In this document: positions 29,735 through 37,573 of the stretch, in pieces
Numbering within the stretch: the first letter of the stretch is position 1
How the letters are laid out: each line of letters opens with the position of its first letter
Assembly: GCF_000376885.1 (NCBI RefSeq)
Contig: NZ_AQXR01000011.1
Location: forward strand, 310,001-374,000
Direction: 5' to 3'
Length of the DNA: 64,000 bases
DNA from: Alloscardovia criceti DSM 17774
GTDB taxonomy: Bacteria > Actinomycetota > Actinomycetes > Actinomycetales > Bifidobacteriaceae
Position numbers and translations under genes: made by a program
Notes under the pieces: model-generated
What the model saw: the letters and a program-made list of their open reading frames with translations, nothing else
Told to the model about the DNA's origin: nothing
Database searches by the model: none

Positions 29735-30310
29735 ATGGGTATGACACATGTAACGCAACCTCCTTTTCGGGTCGCCATTCCACAGCTTCCGTTCCGACGC
29801 TCTGTGATAGCCCTGTGCGCAGTGCTCCTCAGTATCTCGGGGTGTGTGGTAACCAGTCCGCGCAGTTACGGTAACAATACCGAACCGGAGTGCAGAGGCA
29901 TCATGCAGTGGCCAGTGCGGCCGGCAGAGTTGCTTCAGGACTTCGATGCACCTGCTCAAGTGTGGCTTCCTGGGCATAGGGGCGTAGATGTGGACGCTGA
30001 CTCAGGTATGCTCATTTTCGCCCCACAAGGAGGCACTATCGTATTTTCGGGACGTGTCGCACATAAAGATGTTGTGGTTATAGAACATGCGCATGGCTGG
30101 AGAAGCACCTTTGAGCCAGCCATTACGACGCTCTCTGTGGGTACAAAGGTCCAACGCGGGCAAAGCATTGCTCAGATTTCTGATGGGGGAAGCGACCACT
30201 GTCAGGATGCCTGCCTTCACTGGGGCGTAAAAATTGACAAGAAGCGCTATCTTAACCCACGACTACTCACCGAAGTGCGGCCGATTACAATCCTGCCTCT
30301 GCTGGAGTGA
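29735..30310 (+). CDS. M23-type peptidase-like lipoprotein with degenerate active site
   Basis: A protein of about 190 residues. The N-terminus has two arginines, a hydrophobic run (SVIALCAVLL) and the lipobox SISGC (Cys about 37), so it is probably a membrane-anchored lipoprotein. The rest matches the LytM/M23 fold: PGHRGVDVDAD (first zinc His and Asp), APQGGTIVFSGRVAHKDVVVI, and the final CLHWGVK. The usual HxH of the last motif is CLH here, and the usual catalytic His of the central YAHL-type segment is missing (STFEP), so hydrolase activity is doubtful; it could bind or regulate. The start is ATG 29735 or 29741, both with a weak ribosome site. M23 genes often stand upstream of rpsB in actinobacteria; here about 6 kb lies between. 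Its last 26 bases overlap the convergent next gene. Confidence 0.75.
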   Translation: MGMTHVTQPPFRVAIPQLPFRRSVIALCAVLLSISGCVVTSPRSYGNNTEPECRGIMQWPVRPAELLQDFDAPAQVWLPGHRGVDVDADSGMLIFAPQGGTIVFSGRVAHKDVVVIEHAHGWRSTFEPAITTLSVGTKVQRGQSIAQISDGGSDHCQDACLHWGVKIDKKRYLNPRLLTEVRPITILPLLE

Positions 30311-31787
30311 TGTACTTCGTGTCAATCAGGGTTTTCTTCAGATTATCCGCATTGACAGCAAATAGCGGAGAAGTAATAGTAGTACCGCTGAGGAACTGCA
30401 CAGAACTGGCTAGATCGGATGTATTTGAATTGCTCAGGGCCACACTGAGCTGTGCAATAGACGTGCTGACCTCATCTCTATCTTCCATGGCAGAAACCCA
30501 AATCTTGCCGTTGACGATAGAAGGAATGGCGTTGATATACGCACCATAGCTGGTAATCACAGGCCATGTGAGCTCTACTGGGTCAGTTTCTGCAAAGTTG
30601 CGTGTCCCCGTCTCACTCTCATCCTCGGTTGTGGAATCCTGCGAGGAAGTCGTGTCTGACGCTCCCTGTGGATGAGGAACCTTCTGTTTCTGCACATCGG
30701 CATTACCCGAAAGCGTATTCACAATGCTCTCTAAGGTAATATTCGGGTTTACACTGGCACTAGAGCCTGTAAATCCAAAGGAATCCAAGGCAGAGACGAT
30801 GGACTGTGCCATATAATCGTTAAAAGCTAAAACGCCATCAAGCTGAGCAAAATAATCCGTGTTGCGCGTTAAGCGTGATTCCAAAGCTGAAGTTATGCCC
30901 GTCTGCGAATCGTCTGCAACTGTAATATTTCTCCAGTCATCATCCGTTGTTTGAGCATCCATCAGGCCGGAGGGGCTGTATGCTACACCGGTGACGAAAT
31001 ATGGCTTGAGTATTGCCCATGCCGCAGAGAACGCTTCTTTATTAAATTCAGCACCTGCGTTCGTGGAAAGGAACATTTCAATAGCCTGGGGATCTTGGGT
31101 CGTGGCCTGGTCAAGCTGTAGTTTTCTGACGAGATTATTGGCTTGAATGCGAGCGATCGATTGCGGGGTAGCAAAGGTCACAAAATAATCCTCCGTAAAA
31201 TCAGGAATTTTCTGACTCATGAGCACGACTTTAATGCCCTGTGCCTGTGCTTGCTCAAGCGCATTTTTCAGATTGCTAATCAAGGCAATGCCACGGTTAA
31301 GCTCCTCCGTGGTGAGACTGCCGGAGACGGTTTCTTCTGAAGAAAGCTCTGGCAATTGGACCGTGTCACCGTAACGTGACTGGATGGCCAATGCTTCTTG
31401 AGTTTCTACGCCTTGTGCGGGTGCAATGAAGAGCGTATGCGGATTTTTATCATTTTCAGAAGCATAAGTGGAGGTGATAGTGGACACTTGCTCGGTTTGT
31501 TTTGTGATGTCAGAATTGTGATATTCGCTAAGCTGTACATCGCTGAAGCCCTGAGTTTTCAAGGAGTTAATCATCGCGCTGGTGACATTTGTCCATGTGT
31601 TCAGCGGCGCGTTTGAATTGAGAATCGTACTACCTGTGGGCGTAATAATATCCACGGTGCCCGTCAGCGATGAATTTTGGGAAGTGCTCGTCGCGGTGCG
31701 AGATGCGCAAGACGAGGCGAGAGACACACAGAAAATAAGAAAGAGCAAAACAATAGTGCGGATATTTTTCTTCAACTGTGCTCGCAT
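30285..31787 (-). CDS. Periplasmic sugar-binding-like lipoprotein, orphan
   Basis: A 500-residue exported lipoprotein. It has a positively charged N-terminus (MRAQLKKNIR), a hydrophobic run and the lipobox LASSC at about residue 27. The body resembles type I periplasmic binding proteins of the ChvE/XylF kind: an N-lobe with QTEQVSTITS and TLFIAPAQG; then QGIKVVLMSQKI, DYFVTFATPQSIARIQANNL, AWAILKPYFVTGV and LDGVLAFNDYMAQSIVSALD. About 40 Ser/Thr/Asp/Glu-rich residues (near 390-430) are inserted late in the C-lobe. No permease or ATPase gene is near, so the transporter, if any, is elsewhere or the protein is a sensor. ATG 31787 follows AAGGGG. The ligand is unknown. Confidence 0.7.
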   Translation of the reverse strand: MRAQLKKNIRTIVLLFLIFCVSLASSCASRTATSTSQNSSLTGTVDIITPTGSTILNSNAPLNTWTNVTSAMINSLKTQGFSDVQLSEYHNSDITKQTEQVSTITSTYASENDKNPHTLFIAPAQGVETQEALAIQSRYGDTVQLPELSSEETVSGSLTTEELNRGIALISNLKNALEQAQAQGIKVVLMSQKIPDFTEDYFVTFATPQSIARIQANNLVRKLQLDQATTQDPQAIEMFLSTNAGAEFNKEAFSAAWAILKPYFVTGVAYSPSGLMDAQTTDDDWRNITVADDSQTGITSALESRLTRNTDYFAQLDGVLAFNDYMAQSIVSALDSFGFTGSSASVNPNITLESIVNTLSGNADVQKQKVPHPQGASDTTSSQDSTTEDESETGTRNFAETDPVELTWPVITSYGAYINAIPSIVNGKIWVSAMEDRDEVSTSIAQLSVALSNSNTSDLASSVQFLSGTTITSPLFAVNADNLKKTLIDTKYITPAEAGL

Positions 31788-31887
31788 GGTTCCCCTTAGG
31801 CAAACGTATTGCATTGTGTATTGACTCCACATTTTAGCGCAACACCTCTAGCAGAAACCGGTGTGGGGTAACGTCACATGCGCAGTC

Positions 31888-31893
31888 TAATCT
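31888..31893 (+). promoter_or_regulatory. -10 box of guaB3, probably leaderless
   Basis: TAATCT lies seven bases before the guaB3 ATG, and no ribosome site is visible. In actinobacteria this spacing usually means that transcription starts at the A of the start codon. No convincing -35 is seen. Confidence 0.5.
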
Positions 31894-31900
31894 AGAGATT

Positions 31901-33025
31901 ATGACTCAGGAAATTGAAATCGGAATCGGTAAATCTGGACGCATGTGCTATGCACTCGATGATGTGGCTATTGTGCCTACTCGTCGTACGCGGGATCATC
32001 AGGATGTGAGCACGGCATGGCAAGTGGATGCTTATCAGTTTGATATTCCGGTTATGGGAGCGCCTATGGACGCATCGATGAGCCCAGAAACGGTAATTAC
32101 ACTCGGTAAGTTGGGTGGCCTTGGTGTCCTCGACTTGGAAGGCTTGTGGACGCGCTACGAGGACCCAAGTACAATCTTTGAAAAAATTGCACGAGCTAGC
32201 GAAGCGGAATCTACGCGAGTTTTGCAGGAAGCTTATGCAGAACCCATTAAGCCAGAATTAATTACAGCGCGCATCCAGCAAATCCGTGATGCCGGTGTAA
32301 CGGTGGCAGGTGCGTTGACCCCTCAGCGTACGCAGCAGTTCTATTCCACCGTTATCGAGGCTGGAGTAGATCTCTTCGTTATCCGTGGTACAGCTGTGTC
32401 TGCGGAGCATATTTCCCAGTCTCATGAGCCTTTGAACCTGAAGAAGTTCATTTATGAACTGGATGTGCCTGTGGTTGTGGGTGGCGTGGGCACGTACCGC
32501 GCCGCCATGCACCTGATGCGTACGGGTGCAGCCGGCGTACTCGTGGGAGCCGGCGGTTCTGCGGTGTCCTCCTCTCGATCCATTTTGGGTATGCATGTGC
32601 CTATGGCTACGGCTATCGCCGATATTGCTGCAGCGCGCAAGGATTACATGGAAGAATCCGATGGACGCTATGTGCAGGTTATCGCCGATGGTGGTTTGGG
32701 TACCTCCGGTAATTTTGTGAAGGCCTTTGCTATGGGTGCAGATGCGGTCATGATGGGAAGCGCCCTAGCGCGTGCTACTGAGGCTCCTGGTCAAGGTATG
32801 CACTGGGGCCGTGAGGCTACCCACCATTCACTGCCACGCGGACGCCGCGTAGAGCTGGAAACAGTCGGCACGATGGAAGAAATCTTGATGGGACCAAGCA
32901 CCCGTGCAGATGGATCTATGAACTACATCGGCGCGCTGAGACGCGCGATGTCCTCCACGGGATACACGGATTTGCGCCGTTTCCAAAGCTGTCCAGTGGT
33001 AGCCACACAATACGATCATCTCTAA
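31901..33025 (+). CDS. guaB3: GuaB3 family IMP dehydrogenase-related protein
   Basis: A 374-residue TIM-barrel protein of the GuaB3 family, found in actinobacteria and cyanobacteria beside the classical GuaB. It starts with the family signature EIGIGKSGRMCYALDDVAIVPTRRTRD, has the PVMGAPMDASMSPE segment and the phosphate-binding ADGGLGTSGNFVKAFAMGADAVMMGS. The CBS domains of GuaB are absent. The catalytic-loop region reads IRGTAVSAEHIS, without the usual Cys. Its role is less settled than that of GuaB: purine salvage or an unusual IMP dehydrogenase. Start context looks leaderless. Confidence 0.9.
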   Translation: MTQEIEIGIGKSGRMCYALDDVAIVPTRRTRDHQDVSTAWQVDAYQFDIPVMGAPMDASMSPETVITLGKLGGLGVLDLEGLWTRYEDPSTIFEKIARASEAESTRVLQEAYAEPIKPELITARIQQIRDAGVTVAGALTPQRTQQFYSTVIEAGVDLFVIRGTAVSAEHISQSHEPLNLKKFIYELDVPVVVGGVGTYRAAMHLMRTGAAGVLVGAGGSAVSSSRSILGMHVPMATAIADIAAARKDYMEESDGRYVQVIADGGLGTSGNFVKAFAMGADAVMMGSALARATEAPGQGMHWGREATHHSLPRGRRVELETVGTMEEILMGPSTRADGSMNYIGALRRAMSSTGYTDLRRFQSCPVVATQYDHL

Positions 33026-33100
33026 AGAAACGTCAATCGACTCATCCACGCGTCAAACAGGAAAATTTAATATTTTTCGATTAAGTGGGGAGTCCTGCAT

Positions 33101-33138
33101 AAAGCCTGCGATATACTAAAAATGTTGCAGGCTTTTTT
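33101..33138 (+). terminator. Terminator after guaB3
   Basis: AAAGCCTGC at 33101-33109 pairs with GCAGGCTTT at 33127-33135, continuing into a T run. The stem is extended outward by GCAT/GTATGC symmetry. Confidence 0.85.
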
Positions 33139-33203
33139 GTATGCAATGAGTAGCTCCCATCTACTCCATTATTGGTGAGGGAAGATAGTGAAAGAGCACT
33201 ATC

Positions 33204-33722
33204 TTGACAAAAAATATAGAGAACAACACGCGCAATGCGATAGTCAAACAAACTGCGGACGCAGCGCACGAGCTTGCCTTCGACATTTACTATCGCATCG
33301 GCACGAAAAAAGAAACTATAAAATTCCATATTAGCCAATGTGTTAGCGGTGATATTGAGCGCAGTATGTGCGTCAAACTGTCATACAACTCGTGCAATGT
33401 GGCATGCCTAGCCATCGATATCGTGCGCGGAAGACTCGGCACGTCTCTGCTGAAGACGCTGGCAACGCCGCAGGTGATCAGTAAGCTGGAAAATCTGGCG
33501 CATTTAATCCAGAACGAGTCTGCTCACAGAGGTGTGCCGTGGGCAGATAGCCTGTGCAAAAATTATCCAGTTATTTTGCGCGTCATGAATGGCTTCGTTG
33601 TGTCGCCGACGCATTTCCACGCGAGTGTCGGTCTCATGCTGGCGGGAAAGGCCTGTTGGGCCAATGTGAATTTTCGTTTTAACGGACGGAAATGGCAGTG
33701 CACCAGCTGTGATTTCTGGTAA
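33204..33722 (+). CDS. Rv3235-like protein (DUF6459-type), function unknown
   Basis: A 172-residue basic protein. The C-terminal two thirds fit the pattern of the actinobacterial Rv3235 family: AIDIVRGRLGTSLLKTLATPQV, a central VILRVMNGFVVSPTHFHASV and the ending NFRFNGRKWQCTSCDFW (family ending GRWxCT). The first 60 residues are not recognised. The start is uncertain: TTG at 33204 has no clear ribosome site, and the next in-frame ATG is about 55 codons in. Family members often sit near secA in other actinobacteria; secA is not in this window. No function is known. Confidence 0.6.
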   Translation: MTKNIENNTRNAIVKQTADAAHELAFDIYYRIGTKKETIKFHISQCVSGDIERSMCVKLSYNSCNVACLAIDIVRGRLGTSLLKTLATPQVISKLENLAHLIQNESAHRGVPWADSLCKNYPVILRVMNGFVVSPTHFHASVGLMLAGKACWANVNFRFNGRKWQCTSCDFW

Positions 33723-33819
33723 TTTCAGCTGAAAATTGGTGAATTTCTATAAAAAGTCCGATGGATGTGCCGGATATTTCCCGACTATATCTAAAGAATT
33801 TTGTTGTTAGAGGTGCACT

Positions 33820-33825
33820 TATACT
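33820..33825 (+). promoter_or_regulatory. -10 box of the acyl-CoA ligase gene, probably leaderless
   Basis: TATACT, a near-consensus -10 box, lies seven bases before the ATG at 33833, and no ribosome site is seen. This supports both the choice of that ATG and a leaderless transcript. Confidence 0.5.
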
Positions 33826-33832
33826 TGAATGT

Positions 33833-35911
33833 ATGTTACGCGAATTTACAACCGAGCCAATGTACACCACGACTGATGCGGATACGATTTATTCGCTCTT
33901 AAAGGACAGAGCTTCGAGTGAACCGGACAGTGTGGTCGCTCAAGCACTGCGTGGTCCTCGTCGTGAATGGACAGATATTACAGCCGTTCAAATGCTGACG
34001 AGTGTGCGCAAAGTTGCTAAGGGCTTGCTGGCTCTTGGCATTGAAAAGGGAGATACCGTTCTTATTTATGCGCCAACCGCGTATGAATGGGGCGTTGTGG
34101 ATTTTGCTTGCGCCGCAATTGGCGCATTATCGGTGCCGGTGTATGACACGGATTCACCAAAACAGGTGGCGCAAATCGTGTCCGAAACATCTCCAGAGGT
34201 GGCTTTTGCCGGTGGAGAAGAGCGTGCACGCGTTTTGGAAGAATTGCGCGCTGCGGATGATAATTCGGTGCACTACAGCTTTAATATTCAATCTAACGGT
34301 TTGCAAGCCGTGGAAGAGTGGGGCAAGGATATTTCGGATGCCAAGCTGGAAACTGCTATTGAAAAGGTACATGCTGATGATCCATTGACGATTATCTTCA
34401 CCTCTGGTTCGACAGGTAAACCAAAGGGAGCCGTACTTTCTCATCGAAACTTCATGCATACGGTGAAGAACGGTTGGTTGGTCCTGCCGGAAATGTTGAA
34501 CGCAAATCCTACCCGTTTGCTGCTCTTCCTGCCTTTGGCTCACGCCTTCGCACGGTATATTCAGTACTGCGCTATCGGTGCTCACGGCATTGTTGGATAC
34601 TTGTCTGATACAAAGCGACTTTTGACTGATTTGCGTGGATTCAAGCCAAGCTACATGCTGGCTGTGCCACGTGTGTACGAGAAGGTGTATAACGCAGCCT
34701 CTCAAAAGGCTGGAAACGGTTTGAAGGGGCGCATTTTTGCCTCGGCCTTTAAGCATTTTGCTCAGTGGAGTCGCGATGAGCAAGAGGGGAAGCGCCATAG
34801 CTTCACACAGCGCCTGTGGCACAAGTTCTTTATGGCTGTGGTGGGCTCATCCATTCATTCGGCTATGGGGTACGGCATGCGCTTCATGGCATGTGGTGGC
34901 GCTCCAATGAACGATGACCTTGCTCATTTCTTTAACGGTATCGATGATTTAACCTTTATCCAAGGCTATGGCTTGACGGAAACGGCTGCACCATGCGTGG
35001 TGAACTTTGAAACGATGAACCGTGTGGGATCCGTGGGACGTATGGCTCCAGGTTTCTCCGTGCGTTTGACGGAAGATGATGAGCTGGAAATCAAGGGACC
35101 AAGCGTCTTCATGGGGTATCTGAACAATCCGGAGCAAACTGCCGAAGTTATGGATGACGGCTGGTTTAAGACCGGCGATTTGGGCGCCATCGACGATGAC
35201 GGATATGTGTATATTACGGGTCGTAAGAAGGATTTGATTATTACTGCAGGCGGAAAGAACGTGTCTCCAGCACCTTTGGAAGACATTATTTCGACCTGCC
35301 CAATTGTGTCTCACGCCCTCGTCGTTGGTGATAATAAGCCATTTATTTCTGCTTTGATTACGCTGGAACCAGACATGCTCAAGCAATGGTTGGAAGGTCA
35401 TGGCTTGGACGGCACTATGACACCTTTGGAAGCGGCAGAAAATGAAGCAGTGCGTGCCTTTATTCAGGAATATATCGACCGTGCAAATGCCACTGTTTCG
35501 CGCGCAGAATCGGTGCGAAAGTTTGTCGTGTTGGGTTCGGAATTTAGCCAGGAAGCTGGCACCTTGACGCCGAGCTTGAAGGTTGTGCGTCCGCGCGTCA
35601 TCAAGCAATATCAGCAGGTTATCGACGAAATTATTTACACACCGAAGCCATCCGCTATGACGGATGCGGCTACTGCTAAGATCATGCTGGCCGCCGAGCA
35701 GTTCAGCAAGCAGGTGCAACCAACGGTGAAGGCTGCGCGTGAAAAGCTGGAGCCTATGTATAATAAGGCCGTTGAAAACGTGAAAGAGAACGTCATCGCC
35801 ACGGTTGGTGCCAATGAAAATAAGAGCGAACGCACAAAGGCTACAGCTCCATCCGAGATGCATCACGACGCCCAAGGTGATGAAGCTACACAGATTCAGG
35901 AGGAGAAATAA
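33833..35911 (+). CDS. AMP-dependent long-chain acyl-CoA synthetase (FadD-like)
   Basis: Activates a fatty or other carboxylic acid to its CoA thioester through an acyl-adenylate. The protein of about 692 residues has the P-loop IIFTSGSTGKPKGAVLSH, GYGLTETAAP, the DDGWFKTGDLGAIDDDGYVYITGRKKD adenylate block and the catalytic lysine region near residue 580. It matches the FadD15-type ligases common in actinobacteria. The C-terminal 100 residues form a charged helical tail (AAEQFSKQVQPTVKAAREKL) beyond the usual domain. The start at 33833 is set by the TATACT box seven bases upstream. Peptide deformylase begins three bases after its stop. Confidence 0.88.
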   Translation: MLREFTTEPMYTTTDADTIYSLLKDRASSEPDSVVAQALRGPRREWTDITAVQMLTSVRKVAKGLLALGIEKGDTVLIYAPTAYEWGVVDFACAAIGALSVPVYDTDSPKQVAQIVSETSPEVAFAGGEERARVLEELRAADDNSVHYSFNIQSNGLQAVEEWGKDISDAKLETAIEKVHADDPLTIIFTSGSTGKPKGAVLSHRNFMHTVKNGWLVLPEMLNANPTRLLLFLPLAHAFARYIQYCAIGAHGIVGYLSDTKRLLTDLRGFKPSYMLAVPRVYEKVYNAASQKAGNGLKGRIFASAFKHFAQWSRDEQEGKRHSFTQRLWHKFFMAVVGSSIHSAMGYGMRFMACGGAPMNDDLAHFFNGIDDLTFIQGYGLTETAAPCVVNFETMNRVGSVGRMAPGFSVRLTEDDELEIKGPSVFMGYLNNPEQTAEVMDDGWFKTGDLGAIDDDGYVYITGRKKDLIITAGGKNVSPAPLEDIISTCPIVSHALVVGDNKPFISALITLEPDMLKQWLEGHGLDGTMTPLEAAENEAVRAFIQEYIDRANATVSRAESVRKFVVLGSEFSQEAGTLTPSLKVVRPRVIKQYQQVIDEIIYTPKPSAMTDAATAKIMLAAEQFSKQVQPTVKAAREKLEPMYNKAVENVKENVIATVGANENKSERTKATAPSEMHHDAQGDEATQIQEEK

Positions 35912-35914
35912 TAT

Positions 35915-36400
35915 ATGGCGTTGCGCGAAATTCGTGTAGTACCTGATCCCGTTTTACGTACACCTTGCGACGAGATTAAAGAAATAACTCCTGCGGTAAA
36001 AAACCTCGTCCAGGATTTGCTCGATACGGTCGATGACCCTGGCAGGGCAGGACTTTCTGCAAACCAAATCGGCGTGAATTTGCGTGCTTTTTCCTACAAT
36101 ATAGAGGGGAAACTCGGGTATATTCTCAACCCAGTCTTAGTGGAGCAGTCGGGTGAGCAATATGGTGACGAGGGTTGCTTATCTGTGCCAGGATTGTGGT
36201 ACAAAACACGCCGCAGCGACTATGCGAAGGTTGAGGGCGTCGATTTAGAGGGCAAAAAAATTGTCCTCGAAGGCTCCGGCTTAATGGGGCGCATGCTTCA
36301 GCACGAATGCGATCATTTGGATGGTCACGTGTACCTCGACCGTTTGGAAAAAGAGGAAAGACGCCAAGCCCTGCGTTATATGCGCACACAGCATAATTAA
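35915..36400 (+). CDS. def: Peptide deformylase
   Basis: Removes the formyl group from the initiator methionine of new proteins. The 161-residue metalloenzyme has motif 1 in degenerate form (GLSANQIG), motif 2 EGCLSVPG and motif 3 [12 protein letters not shown]; the Cys and two His bind the metal. The start is three bases after the acyl-CoA ligase stop, with the ribosome site AGGAG inside the end of that gene, so the two are translationally coupled. Confidence 0.93.
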   Translation: MALREIRVVPDPVLRTPCDEIKEITPAVKNLVQDLLDTVDDPGRAGLSANQIGVNLRAFSYNIEGKLGYILNPVLVEQSGEQYGDEGCLSVPGLWYKTRRSDYAKVEGVDLEGKKIVLEGSGLMGRMLQHECDHLDGHVYLDRLEKEERRQALRYMRTQHN

Positions 36401-36505
36401 GTCGCATAATGAGGGCGATGTATGTCCAGAAAAAATCATAATTGAGGTATTACATGGGGGGGGTGAAATAACACCCCACTGCGGTAGCTGAAAAGTTTGA
36501 TGATG
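36401..36505. other. Non-coding stretch with a G8 tract
   Basis: The 309-base gap before rpsB starts here. This first part contains eight consecutive G (36456-36463) whose right half pairs with CACCCC at 36472-36477 to make a short hairpin. No gene is seen. The hairpin may assist termination of def. Confidence 0.4.
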
Positions 36506-36547
36506 TATGCGGGTTCCGTTAATATGGAATCCGCATATCGCTTTTTT
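36506..36547 (+). terminator. Terminator between def and rpsB
   Basis: A 12-bp stem with one G-T pair (36506-36517 with 36526-36537), followed by CG and a run of six T. Confidence 0.88.
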
Positions 36548-36630
36548 AAGGGCAAGATCGCGCAATTGTTCTTAATACTTTTTATTGTCTATTGATATGT
36601 GAAAAACGCGCTATGTGTGCGACAATTCGT

Positions 36631-36696
36631 GTCGGTCGGCAAGACACAGCTGTGGGCTTGCTGTATGCGAATGTGCATAGCCAGGCAAGAACCGAC
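36631..36696 (+). ncRNA. Structured 5' leader of rpsB (candidate S2 autoregulatory element)
   Basis: An outer stem GTCGGT (36631-36636) with ACCGAC (36691-36696) encloses a self-complementary CACAGCTGTG and a long hairpin of 36657-36668 with 36675-36689 (12 pairs, small bulges). The whole fold ends 13 bases before the rpsB ATG. The fold is seen; a role in ribosomal protein S2 feedback is inferred from the fact that rpsB leaders are autoregulated in other bacteria. Confidence 0.45.
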
Positions 36697-36709
36697 AGAA
36701 AGGTATATC

Positions 36710-37540
36710 ATGGCAGAAATTACCATGAGCCAGATGCTCAAGGCTGGCGTTCATTTTGGTCATCAGACTCGTCGTTGGAACCCAAAGATGAAGCAATACA
36801 TCTTGACGGAGCGCAACGGCATCCACATCATCAACCTGTTCAAGTCTCTTGATCTCATCGATCAGGCATATGACTTCATCAAGCAGACTGTAGCTCACAA
36901 GGGCACCATTCTCTTCGTAGGCACCAAGAAGCAGGCTGCACAGGCAATTTCTTCCGAAGCTTCTCGCGTAAACATGCCATACGTGTCTGAGCGTTGGTTG
37001 GGTGGTATGCTCACTAACTTCCAGACCGTGTCCAAGCGTGTTGTCCGCATGAAGGAACTCGAAGAGATGGACTTCGCAGACGTACGTTCTAGCGGTTTGA
37101 CCAAGAAGGAACTCCTTCTCCTCGAGCGCGAAAAGGAAAAGCTCGTCAAGCAGCTTGGCGGTATCCGTAATATGGATCGCACTCCTTCCGCAATGTTCGT
37201 TGTTGATATCAACAAGGAAGCTCTTGCTGTAGAAGAAGCTCACAAGTTGGGCATTCCAGTAGTTGCTCTCGTCGATACCAACACAGATCCAGACTTAGTG
37301 GATTATCCAATCCCAGCAAACGACGACGCAATCCGCGCAATTGAATTGTTGACCGCTTTGATGGCCGACGCAGTTGCTGAAGGTTTGCTTGCTCGTGGCG
37401 GTAAGGGTGAGGCTGCAGCTACTGCAGATCAGCCACTTGCTGAGTGGGAGACTGAACTCTTGAAGTCTGACGCGCAGACTGAAGCTGCTCCAGCAGAAGC
37501 ACAGGCTGAAGCTGAAGCTGAGGCTCCACAGGCTGAGTAG
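36710..37540 (+). CDS. rpsB: Small ribosomal subunit protein S2
   Basis: A 276-residue S2 protein with the family signatures [19 protein letters not shown] and [35 protein letters not shown]. The C-terminal tail (from about residue 255) is Ala/Glu-rich, as in other actinobacterial S2. ATG 36710 lies after GAAAGG; upstream in-frame codons from 36599 overlap the leader hairpin and are not coding. tsf follows 33 bases later. Strong codon bias. Confidence 0.96.
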   Translation: MAEITMSQMLKAGVHFGHQTRRWNPKMKQYILTERNGIHIINLFKSLDLIDQAYDFIKQTVAHKGTILFVGTKKQAAQAISSEASRVNMPYVSERWLGGMLTNFQTVSKRVVRMKELEEMDFADVRSSGLTKKELLLLEREKEKLVKQLGGIRNMDRTPSAMFVVDINKEALAVEEAHKLGIPVVALVDTNTDPDLVDYPIPANDDAIRAIELLTALMADAVAEGLLARGGKGEAAATADQPLAEWETELLKSDAQTEAAPAEAQAEAEAEAPQAE

Positions 37541-37573
37541 TCGATTTATATTTCAGGTTTTTAGGAGATTAAA

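Noticed and set aside
33204-33209. TTGACA read as a -35 promoter box
   Set aside because: No -10 box is found 16-18 bases downstream, and the bases serve better as the start of the Rv3235-like frame, although that start is itself uncertain.
34949-35875. Open frame of 308 codons opposite the acyl-CoA ligase
   Set aside because: Antisense shadow without a ribosome site or recognisable domain; the sense gene carries all adenylation motifs.
36599-36709. N-terminal extension of S2 by 37 codons
   Set aside because: The extension lies in the leader hairpins, has no homology to S2, and the ATG at 36710 has proper spacing to GAAAGG.
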